Notes: generated by a model not told the origin, from the letters alone. A stretch of 33,117 nucleotides of DNA from an uncultured Blautia sp. (GCA_948436455.1 CAOJIB010000013.1:1-33117); one strand, 5' to 3'; shown: positions 1 through 9,447, counted from the stretch's first letter. Made by a program: numbers and translations.

Positions 1-1450
1 CTTCGTCAATGGTGGACATGACGTTATTTAAAAGGGCGTCCACCTCTTCGTTGGTGTAGGCGGACATATTACAGCCGCCGTCCCCAATATTTTCAATCGT
101 ATCCAGACTGTATACATAGGTTCCTGGATCGGCGCAGTCTGCATCCCAGCCGACAATCAGCGCGTCGTAGGTCCGATCGGCGGAAAACATCATCCCGGAG
201 CGTTCGCTGGGAGTGACTACCTCTACTTCCACCTGGATACCGGCCTGCGCGGCCGTATCCTGCAAATAGAGCGCTGCCGTTTCATCCGACGCATCCGCTG
301 AAGAGACGGTAATGGTCATGGAAAAGCCGTCGGGGGAGTTACTTTTGGCCAGATACTCTTTTGCTTTTTCAATGCTGTACTCGTATATAGGAGCGGCCGC
401 ATAATACGCATCCCAGTATGCCTGAAGCTTCGGGTCATTGGAATTTCGCATGCTTGGCGGAATTACGCAGGCATCCCCGGCAGACGCGGCGTCTCCCCAG
501 ATATTTTCCTGATAACCGACGGCGTCCCAGCAGCAGGCCAGCGCCTTCCGGCAATTTTCATCGGACAATGCTTCGGAGGTTGTATTTAAAAACATAATCT
601 GCGTCTTATTTGTATCCACTTCCAAAAGCTCTACATCTGCCGCATCCTTTAAAGCGTCCCGGTCTGTAACGGATAGATTGGAATGGTAATCCACCTCGCC
701 GGTCTTGAAAGCCGAAGCCAGCGTCGCCTTATCCGCCATAACGACGAATTTCACCCGGTCAAAGGACGGTTGGGCCTCCTGGTTCCAATAGTTTTCGTTC
801 TTTGTAACGGTCACGTATTCCCCTTCCACCCATTCTTCGTACATGAAGGGGCCGGTACCCATAATTCCACCCAAGGATGTGCCGAAATCCGCTTCATGTT
901 CTTCGCAATACGCCTTGCTGTATATGGAACAGGCGCTTGCCAGCGTATAATAGATCCAGGCAGGATCCGGATATTTCAGATGGACGATCACGGTAAAATC
1001 ACCGTCCGTTTCGATGGAATCGATGGAAGCGTTCATCCAGCCCACGCTGGAAGCAACTTCCTCATCCGATACCCTTTCCAAACAGAATTTCACATCCTCA
1101 GAGGTCATTTTCGTGCCGTCCCAGAAGGTTACGTCCTCCCGGAGCTGGAACGTGTACTGCATCCCATCTTCGGAGATATCCCAGCTTTTCGCCAGGTTTC
1201 CCACGATATTTCCCTCCTCGTCGTTTGTAGTCAAGGCTTCAATCATGGAACGCTCAATTACATAAGCGTCCGGACTGTACACATTGGCCGGATCCAACGT
1301 ATTGGTATCCCGATCCAAGGCGACGACGAATTCCGATGCGTCTCCGCCGGACGCCGCAGTTTCTTTTCCCGCGGACGAATTACCGCCGCAGCCGGTAAGA
1401 AGCGTTCCTATCATAGCAACCGTTACTGCTACTGCCAAAATTTTCTTCAT
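1..1450 (-). CDS. Oligopeptide/dipeptide ABC transporter substrate-binding lipoprotein (partial, C-terminus missing)
   Basis: This is a family 5 extracellular solute-binding protein that captures peptides (or a related solute) outside the membrane and delivers them to the permeases encoded just upstream. The ATG at 1450 is preceded by AAGGAGG. The first residues form a lipoprotein signal peptide with lipobox LTGC, so the mature protein should be lipid-anchored. 483 codons are visible and the frame stays open through base 1; family members are usually about 520-560 residues, so roughly the last 50 residues lie outside. Typical family features include an early LDPANVYSPDAYVIE segment and the TFWDGTKMTSEDVKF segment. 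It is the last gene of the B-C-D-F-A operon, 28 bp after the dppF stop. Substrate cannot be read from sequence. Confidence 0.93.
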   Translation of the reverse strand, partial: MKKILAVAVTVAMIGTLLTGCGGNSSAGKETAASGGDASEFVVALDRDTNTLDPANVYSPDAYVIERSMIEALTTNDEEGNIVGNLAKSWDISEDGMQYTFQLREDVTFWDGTKMTSEDVKFCLERVSDEEVASSVGWMNASIDSIETDGDFTVIVHLKYPDPAWIYYTLASACSIYSKAYCEEHEADFGTSLGGIMGTGPFMYEEWVEGEYVTVTKNENYWNQEAQPSFDRVKFVVMADKATLASAFKTGEVDYHSNLSVTDRDALKDAADVELLEVDTNKTQIMFLNTTSEALSDENCRKALACCWDAVGYQENIWGDAASAGDACVIPPSMRNSNDPKLQAYWDAYYAAAPIYEYSIEKAKEYLAKSNSPDGFSMTITVSSADASDETAALYLQDTAAQAGIQVEVEVVTPSERSGMMFSADRTYDALIVGWDADCADPGTYVYSLDTIENIGDGGCNMSAYTNEEVDALLNNVMSTIDE

Positions 1451-1478
1451 ATGCAATCCTCCTTCTTCCTATACATTT

Positions 1479-2474
1479 TTATATTTCCTGTACCGCTTCC
1501 TTTGCCAGGATGCATCGGCACATGTGTCCGTTGACTGTTACCGGCTGGATTTCTCCTTTGCAGGCGTCCTGTCTTCGGGGACATCTGGAATAATACACGC
1601 ACCCCTCCTGCTCGCCGGCCATCTCGTTGGTATCCGTCAACATTTCTATATCGTTTTCCTCCACTTCCGGATCCGGGATCGGAATCGCCGAGAGCAGCGC
1701 TTTCGTGTAAGGGTGCCAGGTATGGTTATACAGATCGTCGATGGCGCCGTCCTCCACGATCACACCGTTATAGATCACCGCCGCTTTATCGCAGAGATAC
1801 TGTACGACGCTTAGGTCATGCGATACGAAAAGCATCGTCAGATTGATTTCCCGATTCAGATCTCGAAGGATATTGAGCACCTGCGCCTGAATGGATACGT
1901 CCAGCGCTGATACCGGCTCATCCGCGATTAAAAGCTCCGGTTCTCCCAAAAGCGCCCGGGCGATGGCGATCCGTTGCAACTGGCCGCCGCTGAACTGATG
2001 GGGATATTTATCCAGCGCTTCTTTTTCAATGCCCACCATTCGCAGCGTTTCGATAATATCTTCCTCCTCCCGCCCGGAAGCGATTTCGAAATGCTTCAAT
2101 ACCTCTTTAAGCGTGGCGCGAATCTTCATTTTCGGATTCATCGACGCATAGGGATTCTGGAAAACAATCTGCATCTTTTTCTTATAGGGCAGCAGTTTCT
2201 TCGGGGAAAGGCCAAGAAGCTCCTCGCCTTCGTATTTAATGCTGCCCGAAGTCGGCGGAATCAACTGCAGGACGCATCTGCCAAACGTAGACTTCCCGCA
2301 GCCGCTCTCTCCTACCAACCCGTAGATCTCTCCTTTTTTGATCCGAAGGCTGGAATGATTGACGGCCACTACCTTGCTGTTTGTATTTTTTCCTTTGCTG
2401 CCGAAAGCGCGCTTGATCTTAAATTCTTTTACCAAATCTGTTACTTCCAGCAGGTATTGTGCTCTTTCACTCAT
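1479..2474 (-). CDS. dppF: Peptide ABC transporter ATP-binding protein, DppF/OppF type
   Basis: This is the second ATPase of the importer; it pairs with the DppD-type ATPase under the two permeases and powers uptake by ATP hydrolysis. Over 331 residues it shows Walker A GESGCGKS (55-62), Q-loop VFQNP (about 104-108), signature FSGGQLQR (161-168), Walker B LLIADEP (181-187) and the H-loop histidine in VSHD (H219). The C-terminal oligopeptide-transporter extension carries CX5CX6C plus later cysteines, the pattern that binds a 4Fe-4S cluster in some Dpp/Opp ATPases. The start lies 24 bp after the dppD stop. The Opp and Dpp names cannot be separated by sequence alone. Confidence 0.95.
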   Translation of the reverse strand: MSERAQYLLEVTDLVKEFKIKRAFGSKGKNTNSKVVAVNHSSLRIKKGEIYGLVGESGCGKSTFGRCVLQLIPPTSGSIKYEGEELLGLSPKKLLPYKKKMQIVFQNPYASMNPKMKIRATLKEVLKHFEIASGREEEDIIETLRMVGIEKEALDKYPHQFSGGQLQRIAIARALLGEPELLIADEPVSALDVSIQAQVLNILRDLNREINLTMLFVSHDLSVVQYLCDKAAVIYNGVIVEDGAIDDLYNHTWHPYTKALLSAIPIPDPEVEENDIEMLTDTNEMAGEQEGCVYYSRCPRRQDACKGEIQPVTVNGHMCRCILAKEAVQEI

Positions 2475-2498
2475 ATATATTCCTCACTGCCCGCCGCT

Positions 2499-3494
2499 TT
2501 ATATCTGGGCCGCATGGCACCGGACCATCCGGCTGCCGTCGGCGGATATGCGGACGCTCGGCGCCTGGGTTTTACATTTTTCCATGCACTGTGTGCATCG
2601 GGGCGCAAATGCGCAGCCCGTAATCTCTTTCTTTAAGCTTGGCGGCATTCCCTCGATCACTTCCAGCTTCTTCTGCTCCATACCTAGCCGGGGAATCGTT
2701 TTTAAAAGCGCCTGGGTATAGGGATGCAAAGGAGCGGCGAATAAGTCGCGGGTCGTAGCGTATTCCACTACCTGTCCGGCGTACATCACAGTAACGTCGT
2801 CGCATAAATGAGCCACCACGCCCAGATTATGCGTAATAAAGATAATGGCCATACCGGTCTGCGCCTGCAGCTCCTTAATGCTTTTTAACACCTGCGCCTG
2901 AATCGTCACATCCAGAGCCGTCGTCGGCTCGTCCGCTAAAAGAATCGAGGGATTGCAGGCCAGGGCCATGGCGATCATAATTCTCTGCTGCATACCGCCG
3001 CTGAATTCGTGGGGATACTGGTCAAACCGCCGCGCCGCCGAACGGATGCCCACCTTTCGAAAAAGCTCGATCGTCCGTTCCTTGGCCTCTCTTCGGCCAA
3101 GCTTTTGATGTTTTTCCAGAGCCTCCGCCACCTGCACGCCGACTTTGACGACGGGATTTAAGGAGGTCATCGGATCCTGAAAGATCATCGAAATCTCATT
3201 TCCGCGGATCTGCTGCAATTCGGCCAGACTCATCTGAGCGATATCCACCTGCTCGCCGGAACGCTTTGTAAAAAGGATTTCCCCTTTGACCTTGGTTTCT
3301 TTGATATTGTGGAGCCAGAGGATGCTCCGGACGGTGACGCTTTTCCCACAGCCGCTCTCCCCTACGATCCCCAGGGTCTTTCCTTGGCGCACATAGAGGT
3401 TTACATTGCGGACGGCGTGCACGTGCCCGTCCTCCGAACGAAAATCCACGGAAAGGTCGTTGATCCTTAAGATTTTCTGCGGTTTTTCTGCCAT
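2499..3494 (-). CDS. dppD: Peptide ABC transporter ATP-binding protein, DppD/OppD type
   Basis: This is the first ATPase of the importer. It has Walker A GESGCGKS (45-52), Q-loop IFQDP, signature FSGGMQQR (164-171), Walker B ILLADEP (184-190) and an H-loop in ITHN (H222). The C-terminal extension has a cysteine set (CX5CX2CX3C plus a later Cys) typical of OppD/DppD proteins. Length is 331 residues, normal for the family. The start codon comes 2 bp after the dppC stop and its ribosome binding site (GAAGGTG) lies inside the end of dppC, which indicates tight co-translation. Confidence 0.95.
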   Translation of the reverse strand: MAEKPQKILRINDLSVDFRSEDGHVHAVRNVNLYVRQGKTLGIVGESGCGKSVTVRSILWLHNIKETKVKGEILFTKRSGEQVDIAQMSLAELQQIRGNEISMIFQDPMTSLNPVVKVGVQVAEALEKHQKLGRREAKERTIELFRKVGIRSAARRFDQYPHEFSGGMQQRIMIAMALACNPSILLADEPTTALDVTIQAQVLKSIKELQAQTGMAIIFITHNLGVVAHLCDDVTVMYAGQVVEYATTRDLFAAPLHPYTQALLKTIPRLGMEQKKLEVIEGMPPSLKKEITGCAFAPRCTQCMEKCKTQAPSVRISADGSRMVRCHAAQI

Positions 3495-3496
3495 AG

Positions 3497-4354
3497 TTAC
3501 ACCTTCTTTCTGCGTGGATCAAAATATGCATCCAAGGCTTCTCCCATCAGATTGATACAAATAATCGTAATCATAATGATGATTCCGGAAGAAACCGCTA
3601 AAATGGGATTTGTCATAATAATATTTTTTCCATCTGCCAAAAGTTTCCCCCAGTCCGCCTGCGGTTCCTGCACGCCCAGTCCCAGAAAGCTCATCGCGGA
3701 AATGTCCAGCAGCGCGTAGCCCATACAGAGAGTTGCCTGCACGATAATCGTTGAAAAACAATTAGGAAGGATGTGACGAACCATAATATACGGCGCGGAA
3801 AATCCGATGGCCCGGCAGGCCTCCACGTATGCCTGCTCCTTTTGCACGATCACATTGGAACGAACCATCCTGGCGATCGTCGGTATGTAGAAAAAGCCCA
3901 GAATAACGACAGTATTGCGGATGCCCCGGCCAAAAATCGATACGGTGATCAGAGCCAGCAGCATGGCCGGAAAGGACAGGATTACATCGCACACACGCAT
4001 GATCATATTGTCCGCTCTGCCGTTGGTATAGCCGGAAATCAGCCCCAGAGGGACCCCTGCCGCCAGTCCGATGCCCACCACGCATAAGGGACCGAGCAGC
4101 GCCGTGTAGCCGCCGGTTAAAAGCCGGGATAAAATATCTCTGCCTTGACTATCCGTCCCCAACCAGTGAGCCGGGCTGCTTCCCTCCAACCGATGGGCAA
4201 GATCCATCGCCGCCGGATCGTAGGGTGCAATCACCGGGGAAAGAATTACAAGCAGAATAATAAGGCCCAATACAACCGTCGCGACGCAGGCAAGCTTATA
4301 ATCCTTCCAGAGCCGGCGCAGCACGTCGGATTTTTTTCTTTTTGTCCTATTCAT
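3497..4354 (-). CDS. dppC: Peptide ABC transporter permease, DppC/OppC type
   Basis: This is an inner-membrane permease that forms the transport channel with DppB. The 285-residue protein has an N-terminal membrane segment (about 20-42) followed by the OppC signature region DPAAMDLAHRLEGSS and HWLGTDSQGRDILSRL, then further hydrophobic helices. The EAA-type loop that contacts the ATPases is seen as YVEACRAIGFSAPYIMVRHILP (given here as its approximate span, residues about 176-197). The ATG follows AAGGAGGG, 13 bp after the dppB stop. Confidence 0.94.
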   Translation of the reverse strand: MNRTKRKKSDVLRRLWKDYKLACVATVVLGLIILLVILSPVIAPYDPAAMDLAHRLEGSSPAHWLGTDSQGRDILSRLLTGGYTALLGPLCVVGIGLAAGVPLGLISGYTNGRADNMIMRVCDVILSFPAMLLALITVSIFGRGIRNTVVILGFFYIPTIARMVRSNVIVQKEQAYVEACRAIGFSAPYIMVRHILPNCFSTIIVQATLCMGYALLDISAMSFLGLGVQEPQADWGKLLADGKNIIMTNPILAVSSGIIIMITIICINLMGEALDAYFDPRRKKV

Positions 4355-4367
4355 CTTTCAGCCCTCC

Positions 4368-5306
4368 TTACCGTATCCGGATTCTGGGATCCATCAGCGC
4401 GTTCAGCACGTCCACCGCCAGATTGATCAGAAGAACCAGTACGACGATCACCAGGGTAATCCCCTGCACCACCGGATAGTCGTTTTTCGCCACGGCGTCC
4501 ACTAAGAGGGAGCCAATGCCGCTGATAGAAAACGTCCGTTCTATGATCGAAGTGCTTCCCAGCATACTCGCCATCTCCAGGCCGGAAATGGTAAGGTAAG
4601 GAACGACTGCGTTCTTTAACGTGTGGTACAGGATAATCCTTTTATTGGACAGGCCCTTGGCGCGGGCCGTAAGGATATAATTGCTTTCGTGAGCCGAAAT
4701 CATTGCCGACCGCAGATTTTTCGCGTTCATAGCCACCATGCCCAGACCGATGGACAACGACGGCAGGAACAAATAATAGAAATTTTCCCAGATCCCTCTT
4801 CCGGAGCCGTACACCGGGAACCACCCCAGCCGATATGCAAAAAGCAGCATACACAGCATACCGATAAAATACGCGGGACAGGCCGCCGTAATAGTTGTTA
4901 GAACAGAAATCACGTGATCGGTATAGGTACCCTGCTTCACTGCGGATACAATCCCCAACGGCAGCGAAACCAGAATTCCGATTACAAAGCCCATAAGTAT
5001 CAATTGAAAGGTCAGGCCAATTCGGCTGGTGATCAGAACCAGCACAGGCGTATGCATCTGAAAGCTGGTGCCCCAATCCCCTTTAAGGATCCCCTTCATC
5101 CACACCCCATACTGCACGACCACCGGATCGTTCAGATGATACTTCGCCCGGATTGCTTCCAGTGTGGCCTGCGTGGTTTTCCCACCTCCGGCAATGGACG
5201 CCGCTACGTCGCCAGGTGCTAGGCGCACCAGCGAAAAGATGATGACGGAGGCGATGAAGAAGATCACAAGTATTGAAAATAATCGCTTTAGTATATATTT
5301 GCCCAT
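4368..5306 (-). CDS. dppB: Peptide ABC transporter permease, DppB/OppB type
   Basis: This is the first gene of the importer operon and the second channel-forming permease. The 312-residue protein starts with the family-typical MGKYILKRLFSILVIFF segment, has several hydrophobic helices, and carries the EAA-like loop TARAKGLSNKRIILYHTLKN (about residues 208-227), which docks on the ATPases. The C-terminus ALMDPRIRIR is typical of DppB. The ribosome binding site is a purine-rich GAAAGGAAGAAGGGA. The 109-bp gap to the upstream PucR regulator has no convincing terminator, so partial read-through from that gene is possible. Confidence 0.94.
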   Translation of the reverse strand: MGKYILKRLFSILVIFFIASVIIFSLVRLAPGDVAASIAGGGKTTQATLEAIRAKYHLNDPVVVQYGVWMKGILKGDWGTSFQMHTPVLVLITSRIGLTFQLILMGFVIGILVSLPLGIVSAVKQGTYTDHVISVLTTITAACPAYFIGMLCMLLFAYRLGWFPVYGSGRGIWENFYYLFLPSLSIGLGMVAMNAKNLRSAMISAHESNYILTARAKGLSNKRIILYHTLKNAVVPYLTISGLEMASMLGSTSIIERTFSISGIGSLLVDAVAKNDYPVVQGITLVIVVLVLLINLAVDVLNALMDPRIRIR

Positions 5307-5415
5307 TCCCTTCTTCCTTTCTCAATTTTCAAAAACACTATTTGGCGTCAGACATTTCCTCAACTGCAAAATAAAGCTGCAGATATAAGCGACAGGCATA
5401 TTCATCCAGATCAAG

Positions 5416-6888
5416 TCAGGTGATTTCTGTAATACGCTTTAATTGATACAGAAACGTCGCCCTTTGCATGTGTAATACCCGTATGGATTTCGCTATATTT
5501 CTGTCATTTTGCAGATAGGTTTTCAGCGCCCGAATTAACTGCATATTATTGTCCCGGTCATACTCTATTAGCTTTGTAATCTCTTGCGGACATATTGCCT
5601 CTAGTGAATACCGGCTTGTGATTGTTCCAAGCAGATCCTTAAGATCGTAGTCCTCATATAGAAAATAGCTTGTTTTCGGGTCATCTTTCGAACCCAGAAA
5701 ATACGCGGCCTCCGCTTGTTTATATCGATCCGCAATCTGCCGGATACCTACAAATTCCGGACTGCTTCCAGCCTTTAAGCACCTTTCCCGGTATAGCCTA
5801 ACCAACATCTGCTGGACGCGCTCTTTTTTCTTCTGCATGGCCGTCAGATTGATAATATGCACCATATGATCGTCGAAGGTAATCAGCGCACTATGCGAAC
5901 AAGCCGTTTCCAAAAATACATACGTGAACATTACGATATCTGTGGACAATACTTCTGTATCGATGGGAACGTAGCAGCAGAAATATCTATCTTCTAAATG
6001 CCATCCAAACGCTTCTAAGACCAGCGTCAATGCCGTTTCGTCCACATTCCTTCCCACAAGCAGCTCCTGCAAATATTTGTCAAAATTTTCCGGATGAGCG
6101 TTAACCACCACATCCTGCTTTCCTAAAAACGGTGTCAGAAAATCGCCCAGTGTTTTCAAAGCGAAAAAATCTCCGTCCTTCAGCTTGCGTTCTACCTCGC
6201 ATATAATAAGTCTGGCTCCATAAATTCCGCCGAAAAAAATATTATAATATAGGGTTCTGTACCCCAGATTTTCACCTGAATTGATTTCCGGTTCTTTTTT
6301 CATAATCATCTGCCGGCGATCGGGATCATTTCTAAGCTTGTCCAAAAATTTGTCCGTGATATATTCTCCCTCGATCTGCTCATCATAGTCTTCTAATTCT
6401 CGAAAAAAATTCTCTGCCTTATCCGTAAGATTACAGCAAAATACCAGCTTTAAGGAGGACGTATACAAAAAGAACGGATTCTCAATAAAAGAAGTCGCCG
6501 TCATTGCGATATTTTTAATATTATTCTTGTGCACAGCCGCCTGGTACAAAGCGATTTCCCAATTTTGATACGTTTCAAAAAGCTTTTGCAGCCTTTGTAG
6601 TACTAAAACTGCATTTTTTTCCCGGAGAACCAGATAGTCATTCGGTATATTTCCCAATCGTCCTATTTCCTCGCCGTCTAGGAAAACATAAGCCCCATTA
6701 TACTTTGCCGTCGTAAAACAGGAAAAACTTCCGCTTTCTACGATATAAATCTTGTCCGAAGACGTAGCAAGCTTTGGATCAAAGATAGAAACCATCTCTA
6801 CTATCCCAATGCTGCGGTCTGCATGAATCTGTTCCTTTATTACATCCTTTCCAAGATAATCGCGGATCATATACATGGTAATTTTCAT
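5416..6888 (-). CDS. PucR-type transcriptional regulator with C-terminal HTH
   Basis: This 490-residue cytoplasmic regulator ends in a PucR-type helix-turn-helix: about residues 450-490 contain LIRALKTYLQNDRNIAKSIR followed by RATFLYQLKRI, matching the family pattern of a single long 'arm' helix, N-x-[SA] turn and RxTLxYRLxKI recognition helix. The first 400 residues match no motif I recognise with certainty; the middle may be the degenerate cyclase-like domain seen in such regulators. It sits directly upstream of, and in the same direction as, the peptide importer operon, so that operon is the most likely target (inference). The start ATG follows GGAGGTG. PucR relatives control purine, amino acid or sugar catabolism; the effector here is unknown. 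Confidence 0.8.
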   Translation of the reverse strand: MKITMYMIRDYLGKDVIKEQIHADRSIGIVEMVSIFDPKLATSSDKIYIVESGSFSCFTTAKYNGAYVFLDGEEIGRLGNIPNDYLVLREKNAVLVLQRLQKLFETYQNWEIALYQAAVHKNNIKNIAMTATSFIENPFFLYTSSLKLVFCCNLTDKAENFFRELEDYDEQIEGEYITDKFLDKLRNDPDRRQMIMKKEPEINSGENLGYRTLYYNIFFGGIYGARLIICEVERKLKDGDFFALKTLGDFLTPFLGKQDVVVNAHPENFDKYLQELLVGRNVDETALTLVLEAFGWHLEDRYFCCYVPIDTEVLSTDIVMFTYVFLETACSHSALITFDDHMVHIINLTAMQKKKERVQQMLVRLYRERCLKAGSSPEFVGIRQIADRYKQAEAAYFLGSKDDPKTSYFLYEDYDLKDLLGTITSRYSLEAICPQEITKLIEYDRDNNMQLIRALKTYLQNDRNIAKSIRVLHMQRATFLYQLKRITEIT

Positions 6889-7010
6889 AAAACACCTCCA
6901 CTTCTATTTTCCGCTTTCAAGCCCAAACGAGTCTCTTTTCTATACCGCAGAAACGCACGTTTCCATTCTTACTATCCGCGGTGCGCATATTTTTTATATT
7001 TTTGCTTTGA

Positions 7011-7052
7011 CAAAAAGGAGACATAGCTCACAAAGTCAGCTGTATCTCCTTT
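7011..7052 (-). terminator. Rho-independent terminator downstream of the yjiH-like gene
   Basis: An imperfect hairpin (arms 7014-7028 and 7038-7052, AAAGGAG and CTCCTTT at the base, AGCT at the top, a small internal mismatch, loop about 9 nt) is followed on the minus strand by a TTTTTG run. It lies about 105 bp after the stop of the minus-strand membrane protein gene and separates it from the PucR gene. Confidence 0.55.
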
Positions 7053-7157
7053 GATACTTCCCATATAACCGTCCCAAAACCATAAAAGACAAACAGCTTT
7101 GAGATTTGCGAGCACTGCATATTTTTTATATAGAGATCTGGTATCCGTTTATGATCC

Positions 7158-8537
7158 TCATGCGGGGATCCCCATCAGTCTGCCCACCAACAGGCCGATT
7201 AGTAGCGCAACCACTGTCTTTTCCAAGAAAATAATAAATAATTTCCCAATATTCAGTGGAACTGCAGATTTGCTCATAACAAGACCTGTCTCCGTCATAC
7301 AGATTACCTGTGAAACACCGACTACACAAAGAATAAACGTTGCAAGCTGTGATTCAATACTGGCCGCAGTGATAAAAGGCAACAAAAGATCTGCAAATCC
7401 TGTAAATAATGCCGGAGCCACGCTAGATGCTTCCGGAACTCCGATTGCTTCCAAAATCGGTACAAACGGTATGGCAACCCAGTCAAATATTGGCGTATAA
7501 CCGGCCAAAACAGTCACCAAGGTTCCAAGAGCAATAATCAACGGAAACACCTCAAAATAAAGAGTAACCGCCACACTAAATCCATGTTTCAGCATACCGC
7601 CAAGAGACGGAGCCGTTTTCACTTTATCGTACGCACGGTTAAAACCCTGGACAATTCCTCCCTTTCCTTCCTCATAAATCTTCTTTTCGCCTTCGAAATA
7701 AGTATCTGGTATAAGAGTAAGCGGAGGAATCCGGCACATGATAGCCACGCCAACAATAGCCACAAGTACTGTTGCAAGAAACATTCCAAAGAAATACCTG
7801 TCCTCCAACCCGGATATTCCGCAGCTATAAGCCATCATCGCCCCATACGGTATGGTGCAAAAGCCAATGCAGATGATTGATGCTTCACGGCCTGTCAGAT
7901 ACCCTTTTTTATATTCCGATTCAATAGGCAGAAGCTGCACGGTTCCGCTTCCAAACCAAGCGGAAAGGCAAAGCACAACGGATCTTGCTGGAATCCGGAA
8001 TAGTGGCCGAAAAAATCTCTCCACAAGACTTCCCGCCAGTTCCATAAGACCAAAGTCGGTAAGAAATGGAAGAAGCACTGTTCCCAGAAAGAAGAAGAGA
8101 ATCAACGAAGGCATCAGATCCATAAACATAAGGCCGCCCGTATCCTCACTGATCAGCCATTGGGGCCCTAAATTGAAGTATACAAGGATAGAGATCGCTA
8201 ATGCCGCCGCCCGCACAATAATATTAAGCGCCGAGGGAGAAAAGCAGTCATTGAAGAAATCGCTATGTTTCTTTTTCTTTGTTGCCAACGCATACAACGT
8301 GCCGACAAAAGAAAGCACCATAATCGTTAACGCTACTGTCGGAAGAATCCTGCCCGTCGCCTCTTCGATACTTTCTTTGATAAAGGAAAGCAGCATCTTG
8401 CTGGCTCCTCCGCCCCATGGAAGCGGAATACAAAATAGCAACAGCCCCAAAATAGATCCCACAATCAGCTTTCCAATGATTCCGCCCTCTTTTTTCTGAC
8501 TTGCAGTAGTTTCATTATTTATCGCTTTATTATCCAT
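7158..8537 (-). CDS. YjiH-family membrane protein with nucleoside-recognition (Gate) domain
   Basis: This is a 459-residue polytopic membrane protein resembling the YjiH group. At least nine hydrophobic segments are visible, the first at about residues 23-41. Two Gate-like blocks can be seen: one around SAWFGSGTVQLLPIE and the INTERIOR PYGAMMAYSCGISGLEDRYF region, and another near the C-terminus with APALFTGFADLLLPFI and VVGVSQVICMTETGLVM. The family is thought to be transport-related but has no established substrate. It starts 101 bp after the isochorismatase-fold hydrolase stop in the same direction, suggesting a transporter/hydrolase pair. The ATG at 8537 follows GAGGGGG. Confidence 0.75.
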   Translation of the reverse strand: MDNKAINNETTASQKKEGGIIGKLIVGSILGLLLFCIPLPWGGGASKMLLSFIKESIEEATGRILPTVALTIMVLSFVGTLYALATKKKKHSDFFNDCFSPSALNIIVRAAALAISILVYFNLGPQWLISEDTGGLMFMDLMPSLILFFFLGTVLLPFLTDFGLMELAGSLVERFFRPLFRIPARSVVLCLSAWFGSGTVQLLPIESEYKKGYLTGREASIICIGFCTIPYGAMMAYSCGISGLEDRYFFGMFLATVLVAIVGVAIMCRIPPLTLIPDTYFEGEKKIYEEGKGGIVQGFNRAYDKVKTAPSLGGMLKHGFSVAVTLYFEVFPLIIALGTLVTVLAGYTPIFDWVAIPFVPILEAIGVPEASSVAPALFTGFADLLLPFITAASIESQLATFILCVVGVSQVICMTETGLVMSKSAVPLNIGKLFIIFLEKTVVALLIGLLVGRLMGIPA

Positions 8538-8638
8538 AAATGTATTTCCCCCTCATATACAACACTCTCCCATACGCTGCTTCTTTATAATATTTATCTT
8601 TCTGGGAAGCATTCTATATACATACGAATAGCCTGTTC

Positions 8639-9229
8639 TTACAATGCGCTTTCAATGTCGGCCACAGTCACCAAGGCGTCTCTCTGCAGATATTTAATAG
8701 CATCCAGCGCCGCCTCGTGGGCCTTAACGCTAGAGCCTGCCACGGCGTCCTTTACCACCTTAATGTGGTAATCATGCTGGTGCGCGTCGGCTGCGGTATA
8801 ATGCACGCAAACGTCCGTAAAACCGCCTACCAGATACAGCGTATCTACCTTTAAGCCCTTTAAAAGGATTTCCAGATCTGTCCCAAAGAAACAGCTATAG
8901 CGGCGTTTGATAAAAGTATATTCTCCCTCGATCGGATACGTCAGATGCGCGTAATCTGTATGCGGATCGTCTTCCAGCAGATGCGGTCCTTCCGCGCCAT
9001 CCAGCTCCCGTCCAAAATCCACAAAGTTTTTCCTGTGAACCTCCTTAAACTGGATAACCGGCAGCTTTTTCGCGCGGAACACATCCAAAACCCTCTTGGC
9101 GTTTTCTACCATCATACGATCCATTTCCTGCGCTTCGGAAACGTCAAACCCCTGCGACCCCCAGGCACCGGTCATATCCCCTCCCTGCACATCCACAAGG
9201 ATCAATGCACTATTTTTTGCTATTTCCAC
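8639..9229 (-). CDS. Isochorismatase-fold cysteine hydrolase (nicotinamidase-like)
   Basis: This is a cytoplasmic hydrolase of the isochorismatase/nicotinamidase superfamily, which cleaves amide or related bonds. The catalytic triad is visible: D13 in LILVDVQ, K108 in FIKRRYSCFFGTDLE, and C141 in GGFTDVCVHYTA. The start is taken as GTG at 9229 because AAAGGAGG lies 7 bp upstream; the frame continues to an upstream ATG at 9295, but this would put the ribosome binding site inside the gene and add a non-conserved leader. That gives 196 residues, normal for the family. It heads an apparent two-gene unit with the YjiH-like membrane protein. The exact substrate is not readable; the family is broad (nicotinamide, ureidoacrylate, carbamoylsarcosine and others). 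Confidence 0.88.
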   Translation of the reverse strand: MEIAKNSALILVDVQGGDMTGAWGSQGFDVSEAQEMDRMMVENAKRVLDVFRAKKLPVIQFKEVHRKNFVDFGRELDGAEGPHLLEDDPHTDYAHLTYPIEGEYTFIKRRYSCFFGTDLEILLKGLKVDTLYLVGGFTDVCVHYTAADAHQHDYHIKVVKDAVAGSSVKAHEAALDAIKYLQRDALVTVADIESAL

Positions 9230-9272
9230 AATAATTCCTCCTTTCATATTATATAAACTATGTATATTAAAC

Positions 9273-9301
9273 ATTATATGGAACAGGAAATGCAAAGTAT
9301 A
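9273..9301 (-). promoter_or_regulatory. Candidate promoter of the isochorismatase-fold hydrolase gene, with overlapping inverted repeat
   Basis: On the minus strand a perfect TATAAT (9278-9273) is 17 bp from a weak -35 TATACT (9301-9296). An inverted repeat AAAGTATA-N10-TATACTTT (9294-9319) covers the -35 and could be an operator. The weak -35 would suit an activated promoter. All of this is sequence inference in an AT-rich region, where such matches are more likely by chance. Confidence 0.35.
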
Positions 9302-9447
9302 TAGCTAAAGTTATACTTTTTAATGTGTACCATTTATACAAAATATATAAATGAGATTTTTTTAAAAAATATGTGTAAAAATAATACTAACAAGACAAAA
9401 AGCTGTTCGTCCCCTTTAAGAAATACAGACGGCAGAAACTATTAAAA
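9302..9447. other. AT-rich intergenic stretch
   Basis: This stretch separates the divergent hydrolase and GrpB genes. It is very AT-rich and contains one half of the inverted repeat at 9294-9319 and a near-palindromic T-run/A-run at about 9356-9370. I see no gene, RNA element or clear terminator in it. Confidence 0.5.

Noticed and set aside
683-1814. Long plus-strand frames opposite the binding-protein and dppF genes
   Set aside because: The minus strand encodes a clear lipoprotein signal peptide and solute-binding domain, open through base 1.
5307-5415. Promoter for the peptide importer
   Set aside because: No pair of -35 and -10 boxes with acceptable spacing was convincing; TTGATC and TTGCAG lack a matching -10.
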